The position numbers were made by a program, and so were the translations under genes. Shown here piece by piece: positions 32,201 through 42,800 of a stretch of 64,000 nucleotides of DNA. Position 1 is the first letter of the stretch; every line of letters begins with the position of its first letter. The stretch is from Malurus cyaneus samueli. Lineage: Eukaryota; Chordata; Aves; Passeriformes; Maluridae. The stretch covers positions 35,526,387 to 35,590,386 of the forward strand of contig CM019218.1 in NCBI GenBank assembly GCA_009741485.1, written 5' to 3'. Under the pieces are notes generated by a model, which made no database searches, had not been told where the DNA came from, and saw only the letters and a program-made list of their open reading frames with translations.

Positions 32201-35200
32201 TCCTTCCCATTCCCTAGGGCATTGATCCTATGTTCTTTTTCCGCAGAGAATCCATTGGGCAGACTGAACAAGTAAACAAAGAGTCACTTTTCCTAACCTT
32301 ACTTTCTTCTAAACTACTATTCACAGTCTGCCTGGTGGATAACCCAGTCATCAACAGGTTTTGTCCCTTTCAGTCTAATCCAGCTGTTACTCCCATTGTC
32401 TTGGGGGTAGAAAGGTATAAAAAAAAAATATACTCCCCTACCCCCATCTTCTGCTGCAGAGAGAAGAAAGGGGAAAGACATGCACTTTGTACACATAGGT
32501 TACAGAAATTGTGACTTCTGTCATTTGGAGAGTTTCATGCTTAGGCAATGGTCTGTAAATACAACTTTTTATAAATGTCTTTAACCCTCTTTTTGCTGTC
32601 ATCCAAATTATTTCACTTGGTAAATGTAATGTTTGGGGCTGGATCTGTGTGGGTAAGGAGTTAAAGGGAGGGGAGGCTACATCTCCTAAATGATCTAGAC
32701 AGCTTTGTGGGGCGAGGGGGAGGTCACATTTGCAAGGCTTCTGTCAGCACCTGGGGTATGGATGGTGGTATTTGGAAGAGCTGCCACTCATGTAGTAGCA
32801 CTGGGAATGACACAGGCACATCAGACCAGCCAATGAAAGATAAGGGAAAAGCTTCCGTCAAGAAACCTTTTAAGTAGGCTGGGATTCATTCACTCTGGCA
32901 TCTTCTCCTAACTGAAATTATAAAGGTGGGTAAAACTGTGTGACAAGTTGGGGATGATTTTTTCATGATTTTCATTAATCTTTAAAATTGGGCATGTTTG
33001 GTTAAAATACAAGATGACAGATTGAACAAGTCTATACCTTGCTGAGCTTTTGTGGCAAGTTCTCCCTCAGTTGTGGGTTCCAAGAGTTTGACTGAGTTCA
33101 ACAGGACTTGGTCAGTTCATGGGGAAAGCAAAAGCCATCAGTAACCATTAGTAAAGATAGCACCTTTGTTTCAGAAGCAGCAGGGGACTGCTGGAGGCTG
33201 ATGTCAAGAAAGCAGCATGAAATGGATGCCAGTTTGAGGATTTCTGTTTTCTGGGATAACAGCAGTTTTCTGTGTCTCAGGGCAAGGTGGCAGTATCTCA
33301 CCTGACACAGGCACCCCTAGCACAGGCCCAGTGTGAGCTTTTTGCTCAGGCACAGGGAGCAGTTCTCTTTTGATGTTCTGAGTAGTGGCCTTGGGATGTT
33401 CCCCAGGATGGTGGGAAGGCTTCTTTCAAGGGTAGGTAGTGGGGCAGAGAAGTCCTACAGAGCTGTGAGCAATTGTTTAGCATGGGTTTCCTGTCAGTGA
33501 TTGAGCCTTGGCTCTTGCAGTTCTTCAGCTAAGTCATGAACTGATATTAAATACACTAGAATTAGCAGTCTAACAGCTTGCAAGGACACAGCTGGAGTCA
33601 AGGTCTTGTCCATCATGCCAGCCTCCTCAGTATTCCTGTGTAGAGCCAGTTACTGGAACCTCTGTCTTAGGAGAATTACATGAGGAACATTACTTTTCCT
33701 AGTCACCAGCAAGACTTAAAAAGTGCATGTAGCCATGCACTTCCTCTTCAAGGTTCAGCAGTGGGACTGATGCAGGGCAGCAGTGCCTCAGCCTTTGCCT
33801 CAGTTGGGCATGTTCTGATAGCACCAGTCTGAGCACCAGCTAAGTGATTATTGCAAACAAGCAAACAAAACCTAGATGCAATTTTTATTTTGTATAAATA
33901 AGATTTAAAACTTGGTATCTAATTTGTTTAGCAACTTTGAAACAAGGCAGTTTTTGAAGATGCAGATGAGGGTGTTTCAGAGTGAAATGGAGAGCATTTT
34001 CACCCCATTCAAGAAATCTCGCACACACACACAACCTGAAACTTAAATGCTGGGAGCAGAGGCCCTTTGTAGGGAGCAGCTCCAGTGAGCCAAGGGGTGT
34101 CCTTTTTGACCCTTTGCTCACACTCACACTCTCAGGCTGATTCCTCCTTTGGGCTTGACCCCAGGTTTGCTGCAGCAGTCTGAGGTGTCAGATTTATAAA
34201 GGTAAATAGTTCAATACAATGATACAGCAGCAGGTCAGCTCAAGCTGGATACCTGTGGAGAGAGGATACCCAAATAAAGAAACCCTTGGGCAATTATACC
34301 CTTACAACTCATACCACTGCCCCTCTTAAGATAAACAGTGTCTCTCAACAGGAGGTGCTGGAGCATGTCTGGTCTACAAGGTGGGCAATGTGTACAGTAC
34401 TTTAGTTGACTTAGGGGGCATGTGGTCAAGGCCCATGGTATTGCTGAATTTATCTCTTGTCTCTGGCAAGGACCCTCTGGTCTTGAAAAAGTAAAACTTC
34501 AGTGGCTGGATTGGCTCCACATATGGAAAAAAAAATTGAAAAGAGCAACCTATGCCTTAGAAATTGAGGAGCCAGGATGACAGCAAACTCAGACCAGCTT
34601 TCTCTACCCAGAGCCTAATCATGTAAGTAAAGCCCGGGAGGTTGGGTTTGAGGTTTCTTTTCTGTGCTGGCCAGGATATCTGTGTCACCTGTCAAAGGCA
34701 TGATGGTGATATGGCTCAGGATTGAAAATGGCTAACTTTGGATTTCTAGCAGAGACTTGACTGACTGCTCCATGTGCTGGTGCTTGAGGAAATTACCTCG
34801 TGTCTCTTCTGTTTGCACAAGGAAGGAGCTGGAGTGGCTTTAGGAGGGGCTGGCTGAAAGGTGTGAAAGTAGAAAACAGACCTGACTGACAGTAGTGCAG
34901 CTAGGAAGGTCAGAGTGAGTCTCCTGCCAGGCCAGCCTGAGCCAGGGCTGGTGACCTGACTAAGGGTCAGTTCACTAAGGGGTGAGCTTTTGGTGCTTAG
35001 CATCCAAGCAGAAGGTGAGCTGCAGTGGTGGTGATCTGACTGTGGGACAAGGCAGCATCATTACCCTCGGCCCCAGGTAAGAGGCCAAATGACAGCCATG
35101 CTGCAGAGGAATCTTATTTTGGTAGGTGGGGTTTTTGCTTTGAGATGGAGCTGCATCAAAGCTCCCCCAAAGTTCCCTCAATGGATGCTGGTAAGTCTCT

Positions 35201-35880
35201 TGCATGTGATACAGTTCAGTCTGTATCGAAGCAGCAAAGGGAACACTTAGATTGCCCTCAGGAGGCTGTCCCAGGGTTACCTGTGCATGGTGACCCTGTG
35301 GGTGTGTGCTTGTCTCCATGCTAGCCCAGGAGTAACATCTCTTTCCAGTTTGTCTGGCAGGAGACCAAGACTCCTGGGAGAGAGCAGGGCTGTATGCCTT
35401 GAAGGGCTCTGCTTGCTCTTCTCTGGAGGAGCAGCTGACATCCTGGGTCTTGGCCAAGAACTAATACCTTTGCCTCAGTGGCAGTCAGCTCTATGATTTG
35501 AGAAACAGTGATGGGACTGGATGTATCTTTAAAGTTTGAACTGCTGAAGAAGTGCTGCTCCTGCCATCCAACACTCACAGCCAGGGACTGGAAGCACAGA
35601 GGGCATATAGAGAATAGAGAAGGTTGTCTTGGTTAGATATAGAAGTAGACTTGGCACCTAAAACTACTGATGCTGTCCACTTCTCTGCACAGCACAACCT
35701 GCATGCTTTCCTGAGATAGCCTGCAAAGCATGGGGAGGAGAGAAACCTGCTCAGGCCAGTAAGGAAGGGTAGCAGCAACCAGTATCCACCCAAGATGAAA
35801 TGCTTCTTGGGATGGATGTGAAAGAGTGGTTCTGCCCACTGAGGGGAGAGTGGAAACCTCGAGATGCATTTTTCCCCCGC
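32200..35880. other. CRY2-MAPK8IP1 intergenic region
   Basis: No convincing exon. Holds a dispersed LTR-like repeat at about 33950-34340. Open frames here show no recognisable domain. Confidence 0.55.
33950..34340. repeat. Dispersed repeat copy A, probably a decayed LTR
   Basis: Shares an ordered series of blocks with 44540-44790: CACACACAC..CTGA(A/G)ACTT, TGCTGGGA(G/C)CAGAG, CTGCTCCAGT(G/A)AGC, CTTTTTGACCC, GGCTTGACCC(C/T)AGGTTTG and GGGCAATTATACCCTT. Both copies have the same orientation. No protein-coding remnant was seen. Confidence 0.6.
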
Positions 35881-36860
35881 TTTGTCCCTGTGGAAGGTGT
35901 GTGCGCGCTGCGTTTTTAATTCCCTTTGCGGTGCTTGCAGCCCTGCTAAGCTTTGACAGAGGCAGGGTTTGTCCTGGGGCTGCCAGACCTGTTGCCAGCC
36001 AGGTGCTGCAAAGCTGCCATGGGTGCGAAAGCGCAGCCTGGTTGTTCCTGCGCCTTCTGCTGCCTCCAGGCACGTCCCCGCCGCCGAGGAGATCCTTGCA
36101 AGTGGCCCTCTGTATCCAGCCCCTCGTCCTGGGTTGCTGCCTGCCGGCTCGGCCAGTGAGCCCCGTTCCTGGGGTTGCTCCTCCCGGCCCTGGAAGACCT
36201 CGACCGTGCCCCGCACCTGCCCCTGGGGGAGCAGCCTCCAGCTGCGGGCACATCTGCCCCGCCGGGGTCGGCGTTCCTCGGGGCGCGGGCGGAGCGGATG
36301 AGGTCGGGGTGTGAGGTGTCGCTTCCATCTGTGCCGTGTCTGTCCTGCAGCTGCCGCCGGGAGCCGCGGGATGGAGCCTCGGTGCCGCGCCCCCCGCTCC
36401 CCCCGCCCCGGCGGCAGGTATGTCCCTCCCCGCCGGCACCGCCAGCATCCCCCTCCCTTCATCCCTCCTTCCCTGCCTCCTCCTCCCCCGCCTCCGCCTG
36501 CATGGAGAGAGCCACAGAATGGCGGAGCGAGAGAAAGGAGCTGCATCCCCGCCCGCCTTCACCCTTCCTGGGGCTCACCTCGCTCGCCCCAATTTCAGGT
36601 ACCGGCCACCGTCCCCCCGCGGAACCCCCTCGGGGCTGCCCCTGCCCCCTGCCCGGGGCAGCGCTGTCCATCTGCTGCAGCCCCCGCCCGCCCGCTGCGG
36701 CCGGCCCGCCTCCTCCAGCGCTTCTGCCCCCTCCCCGCGCATCCCCCGCCCATCCTTCTGCCCCCCACCCAGCATCGCTGAACCCACCGCCGACATCGCT
36801 CCAGCCCCCCCATGGCTGCTTAGCCCGCCCACCCAAGCCATGTTGGCCCTCACACCTTAC
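35880..36860. promoter_or_regulatory. MAPK8IP1: CpG island over MAPK8IP1 promoter and exon 1a
   Basis: About 1 kb of GC-rich, C-rich sequence centred on the first coding exon. Long open frames on both strands here (for example about 320 codons on the minus strand) follow from base composition and have no recognised domains. Transcription probably starts upstream of 36519. Confidence 0.65.
36519..36598 (+). CDS. MAPK8IP1: MAPK8IP1 coding exon 1a (MAERE-type N-terminus)
   Basis: ATG in good context (AGAATGG), [13 protein letters not shown]..., ending PNF plus two bases, donor gtaccg at 36599; phase 2 fits exon 2. The next frame over the middle of the exon reads SPFLGL, which is the peptide the human exon has here, so two compensating indels are suspected. 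Confidence 0.85.
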
Positions 36861-39800
36861 ATACACCACTGCAGCTTCCCAGCCCCCTGCTTGGCCTGGT
36901 GTCCCCCTCCACACCTCACCCCTCCCTTACCTGTCTTACCTCCTCTTCAAACACCTCTTTCTCATGAAAGAAAAAAGCTTCATCTCTCTCTCCTCCCAAA
37001 GGAAAGCCTTTTTCTAGCCCTTTCCTAGAAATCCCAGGTGCTTCTGCTTCCTTCCTGCCTTTTGGAAACAGAAACCCCAAGTGAGACGGTGGGAGAGTGC
37101 CAGAATTGATCCTTTTAGCAATACCAAGTGCTCCCATTGATTTGGGATGAAGGGGCTGTGTCTCCTCCGAAACCCAATGAGGTTTGTCACGGGGACTTCC
37201 GATGGCATGGGCCAGGCCAGGCATGCCTGGGGGTTTTGGAGCCTCTGGTGCCCGCTGAGGGTAGCTCTGGGTCAGGGATGTGCTGGGTGGGTAAGGGAGG
37301 AGCCCTGGCCCTGCCTGCAGGTGCGGTGTTCATTTGCCATCGGGGGAGGCTCGCTGCTCCTGGCAGCCGTGCCCTCGTCAGCCATTGCTCTCTGCTTGCC
37401 TCTGCTACCCAGGGGTGCTGGGGGGGAGCTGCCTGAGAAGGGGGGAATGGTAGCAGCTGCTTTGTATGCTGAGATTTGGGGAGGAAAGGAGGGGTTGCTC
37501 CACACTTGGAGCCACAGCTGAGCTCATGCCCTCCTCCATCAGGCCCAGCCCCTGAGGCTGGGGAACCCATGGGTCACTGTGAGGAAGCAGTCGGGTGCAG
37601 TCAAGCATCGGTGGTGTTCAGACCATTTATATTTGAAGGGCTCTGCTTCTGGACCCCCTTTGCTGGTGGCTCTGGGTCTTTGGCAACCGCCTCCTCTTGC
37701 AGCGCTGCCTGCGAGAGCTGCTGGGAGCTGTTGCAACATGGCTGGTACACCCTGCATAGCGAGCGATTCAACGCTGCCTCCGGAATCATCACCGTGGAGA
37801 AGGGGCTTGGCCACCGAGCCGGGGCTCCGAGCAGCTCTGGGCCTGCCACCTGGCGCTGTCCTGGATTCAGTGGCTATCCCCTGGGCACCCTCCTGCTCCC
37901 CAGCAAAGAGCAATACCCTGGGAGAGAGAATGAGCTGCTGCTTCATGCTGTGCCTCAGATCTTTGGAAAAGGAGCCCCTTGTGTTGCTAGCCTGCCCCAG
38001 GGAAGGACTGACCTCCGTGAGGAGGCTGTGCAGCTGGGTAGAAAACTGGGGAATCAAGGCAGGAGTGCAAAATCTTCCCCAGACACCGAGCTCAGGGTGT
38101 AAGACTTGTAGTGGAAGAAGATGTGGTGATGTGTCTGAGCCTGGGGCAGGGTCTGGCAGATCAGAGGCGCTGTTGTGGCGGGGAGTGTGGTGTGAGAAGG
38201 GAGCCATGCTAGTGAAACACTTACAAGCTGGGTTACATGTCACAGCCGGATTTATGTGTGTGCCAGGTCCTGCATCCCCGCTGCGGGCTCAGCGAGGGGC
38301 TGTCCCCCACAGATAAGCTGGACCCCGCAACGATGAGTGTGGCTCAGGGTGAAGGCTCAGACGAGGGCGGGCAGCGAGGTGAGCCCTGCCCTCTGCTCCT
38401 ACTTGCTGCCTGCAGGATGAGGTGCCTCACATTTGTGCCCTCTGGTACCTGCACCTGCTCTCCCAGCTCTGAGCGGTGACATGCCAGCACAAGCATTAGG
38501 TGATCAGTTGGCTTCAACTGGGAGAGGGCTTGGTCCTGGATCACAAGCAGACTGAAGCTCTGAAGAGGCCAGGCATGGTGGCCTGGCAGTGATGGTTTGG
38601 TGTTGTCTGAGAAGAGGTAGGAGGACAAGGATGGTGAAATGATCCCTGCTTTAGCCAGGAAGTCCTTCAGAGATGTCTGCTCATCAAGACAAGAATAACA
38701 GTATTTTAGGAGACAGCAATACAAAAGTAATTCTCATCCAGCCACCCTGTTGCCTCTAAGCTTCCCAAAGCCTCACAGTGGGGTCTGTGTCCACTGGAGC
38801 TCCTTAACATCATTCTCTGGGGCACAGTGTTGCAGCTCCTTGCCCTGCTAAGAAGCTTTGCGCCAGGCTTTCCTGTGAGGGGCACTTTGGGGCCTCTCTA
38901 GTTTGGGGGCCCCTCTATCCAGCATAAGAGGGGCCAGGAGCACTGGCACAACTGGGCTGCAGTGGATGGAGGGCCCTGCAGAGCTCACAATGTCACCTGC
39001 CCCACTGCCCCCGGACTGTGGCTCTAATGTAGCTGGAAGCTGGGAGGGGATCCGATGATCTCTGTCTCCTTCTGCTTTCCCTGATAAAAGCAAAGGGCAT
39101 CAACCTAGCTACTGGACAGCAAGGCTCCTAGGAAAGAAACACTTAGGGAATTATTTGCATAGGTCAGGAGAGAGGGGAATCCACTCCACTACTCGGGGAG
39201 CCCTGTTGGAAATGACAGCCCTTTGGGAAGAGAAGAGGTCTCTGGGAGAAGTTCTGTTCATCTTGTTGGGAAGTTCAAAGACACAACTTTAGGCTGAGGC
39301 AAAAATCAGTTCTAGTACTGTGGTGCTCACCTGGAGCTGTCAGGAAAATCTGTCTGGAGGCAATGAATGAGCTGGGCGTCGGAATGGGGCTACCTTCCTC
39401 TTGTGAGTGGAGACAAAAGGGCTGTCTTCCTCTGAGGGAGAGAGAGAGGTGCCTTCTCTTTGGTTCAAATAAAACAGTCTCTGTGGCCATTGAGACAGAA
39501 GGAAAAACCAGGGGCCAGCCAAATGTAGGTTAGTATTATTTTTTCCACGGATGCTGGTTACAGGACATGCACACACCACCTGACAGCAGACGATCAGAGT
39601 ATGGCTGAGTATAGCGCTGGGCTTGTTAGAGTCCCCAGCTTCATCATGTCACATTGTCCTAGACAAATCCCTGTGTGGAAAACCTCTGTGGTGGCAGAGG
39701 GGAAGGCCATGCTCTTTTCCCCCTTTTGCCTGTCAGGGGATGGGGTCAAGAGAGTCACAGACTGATTGTAAGGCTGTTCTTAGGACTGTGGTCAAGCTGC

Positions 39801-42800
39801 TTCTGCCATGGGCAGGTAATGTCTGCCTCTGTTCATGCACCCACGTGTGCACTCCTGCTCACAGTTCCCGAGTATTCCAAGTTTATCAGTTCTCATGCAT
39901 ACAGCAGAGCTGCCAGCCTTTGGGTGCCTCTTGGCACATCCTTCAGGAAAGCACCCACAGCCTGCAGGTGCAGGCCTCTCCCACCCTCACACATGGGGAC
40001 AGACACCCACACACCTGTGACACTGTGGCAACTGGCAAGAGAAGTTGGTCAAAATACATGTGTAGGGTCTGCTCAGATTTTCACTGCCACTGGCAGAGCT
40101 GAGAGGAGTCAGAGCAATTTCATTTTGCTGGTATTTTTAGCCTCTTTGAGAAGCAAGAAAGAAAGGCAGGGTGTTTCCAGCCCAGGGAGCAGGGACCTGT
40201 GATGGAGAGCCTTTCTCGTAGCTCCTGGGAAGTCCTGGAGCATCCATGTGAGAGGAGCAAAGGGCGCGAGTAATACGGAGACAGAGATTTCTTTATTCAT
40301 TGCATTAATTGAGGTTTCAAGCAGAGAAGGTGCCTCTAGGCAGAGCTGATAGGGAAGATGGAGTTCTGAATGCTGTTCTTGTGGGGCTGAGTGACAATGA
40401 GCACAGTATCACGAGTGACATTCACCAGTGGTGTGGCACTGGTGGGGAGAGAGCTTGAAACAGGTTAGCTCAGCAGGGCCGAGCTGGGCTCCTGTGGACA
40501 TCACCCTCTTTAATCTGCCCAGGAGCAAAGCTGGGTCCAAGCAGGTGATGGGAGATGCACCCATTGCTTGGAGCTCCTGGGGTGGGTGGCAGTGGGGGTG
40601 CCACCTCACTGTATATCAGACTGGATGCAGCTGGTGGGGAGGAGGATGCCCTGTCCCCATCTCAGAGTCGTGGTGCCGGCCTCTATTTTAGGTTCACCCA
40701 GGCAGGGCAAGGAGTGAGTGGGTTTGAGAGGCATGGGGGTGATGGAGGATTGTCCAAGGCCACTTTGTCAGCAAAATCTGATTGCCCCTCCTGGGAAAGA
40801 CCCCAATTACCTTCAGCAACAGAAGAGGGGTGGGAGCTATCAGAGCACCCCACCAGGTATTTCTCTGGCCCTCAGTGTGGATTAGAGGTTGGAGAAGCCC
40901 AGGGATGATCCTGCCTGAGGCAGAAATGGTCTGGGACTTAGGTTAGGGACAGACTGAGAAGAGGCAGTGCTGCCAGCACTGCTCTGCGCTGGCTGGGCTT
41001 GCCCCTTGGCCAAGGTACTCCCTTCAGCCCAGAAGTGCAGCTGGCCATGATGCTAGTCCTGCTGTGCTGGAAACACTCGGGCCTTTTCAGAGTGAGCAGC
41101 CTCGCTCTACCTGGCGAGAAGCCGGACAGATGCTCCTGTCTGTGTCCCCTGCTGCTGGGGACAGAGATGCTGCAAGGGCAGGAGGAGGCCGGGTGGTGCG
41201 GGTTTCCATGATGGGTTAGCAGATCCCTGTGCCCAATGTGGGTGCTGAGGAGCAAGCGCTGGAGCAAGACCAGGAGCCAGGCTGGCTGGCTGGCAGGCAG
41301 AGGCAGTCAGCATCCCCAGCAGAGTGCAGGGACTTGGCGCTGGCTCAGCTGGGGAGTTTTTTTTTTTTTTTCCCCTCCAGGACAGCTGATTCCATCTATT
41401 TTTAATGAGCTTTTCCAGGTTGCGCAGTGAGGATACAGAGCTGGATACATCAGCCACAGACTGCGCCGGGGCAGGCGGAGAGGCAGTGGGCACCCAGGGC
41501 TCGGCTGTCATCTCCCTCACTACTTCTCACAGCTGGCTGGGTTGTTTTTTTTTTTTGGTGTGGGAGCGTGTCCCCCAGTGGAGGGGGGTCCTCCTCAATG
41601 CAGCTGCCCTTGAAAATGGAGTCGAGCACCGAGGAGGAGAGCTGGCTGGAAGATCAGTGGGAGAAATGGTAGGGGACCGGCTGGGCCAAGGGGAGGGGGG
41701 CTTGTCCCGCGGGCGTGCAGGGGAACCAGGGCAGCCCCTTGCTCCTGGGCACATCACCTTCTCTGTGAGTGATGGCCGCAGGACAGGAAAAAACTTGGCA
41801 CCCAGTCGAGCCCAAAGTTTTCCTGGCTGTGCAGGGAGCTGCGTGACGGCGGGCAGCAGAGCGGGAAAAGGCACTGGACACATCCTGCTGTGTCCAGCAC
41901 CGGCAGGCAGGGCTAGCGCTGGGGGCCTGTGCAGCACCTCCCACCCTGAGAGCATGGACAGTGCTGCCTGTCCCCATCCCACAGTGGGGGACACTGCCAC
42001 CCTGTCAGGCTGCTCCTGCAGAGCCGGGAGCCCCCGGCAGCCCCCCGGCAATGCCGTGCCCCTCACCGGGCCCGCAGTGCCCACTGCGCACCCTCACAGC
42101 GGGTGGAGGCCCCGAGCATGAGCGATGGATGATGTCCCACCCTGGCGACCCATGTAACCGGAGAAGAAATCAATTCGTGCTTTGAAGGCTCATCACGAGC
42201 CTCCTGCTCGCCTTGCCTCCCTCCCATGGGAGGCAGGAGGAGATGGGTGAAGGGGGGTCGAGCCATCCCACCCAGTGCTGAAGGCTCTGTCCTCTCACTC
42301 CCAATATGTCTTGCAGGGGCTGCTTTCATGGGTATGGTTTGTTCCCAGTTGTCTTCACCCCAGGAGACCACTACAGGTGGGGTCCTCAGAAACACGGAGG
42401 GAAGATGCTGCTTCCCCCATGGGCTTCTCCTGCTCTTTTCCCTCTCCAGGACGGGGGAGATGTTACTCCTCCTGGCACTGGGTTGGTGCCACTGCAGGGG
42501 GGAGCACCAAGGCCTGCAAGCAATGCTTAGAGTGGGAGTGGGAGCTCTGCAGGTCACAAATTGCCCTTCTCACTCCTTTCTCACTGCACTGCTGGGGACC
42601 AAGCCAGAGAGAGATGATGGGCTTGGCATAGCCCTTTCACCCAAGCAAAGGGAAATGGTGGCAAGCAAAGGGAAATGGTGGCAAGCAAAGCAGTGCCCAT
42701 GGCCACGCCAGACAAGACTCGGCGGTCTTGTTGGCCAAGGACTTTTGGTTTGGGCTCTTTTATTTACCCATGTGGTAATGAATAAGTGAGAAGAGCATTT

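Noticed and set aside
35575..36562. Two long minus-strand open frames (over 300 codons each) across the MAPK8IP1 CpG island
   Set aside because: They overlap each other in different frames, are Arg/Pro/Gly/Ala-rich as GC composition dictates and show no domain. Stop codons are simply rare in such DNA.
36655..36682. Possible REST/NRSE site (CGCTGTCCATCTGCTG) just after MAPK8IP1 exon 1a
   Set aside because: The mammalian gene is REST-controlled, and both half-sites are loosely present, but spacing is one base short and several key bases differ. I cannot support it.
37476..38316. Overlapping open frames of 208-245 codons on both strands in MAPK8IP1 intron 1
   Set aside because: Three overlapping frames on two strands, low-complexity composition, no recognised family, and no splice or promoter context pointing to one of them.
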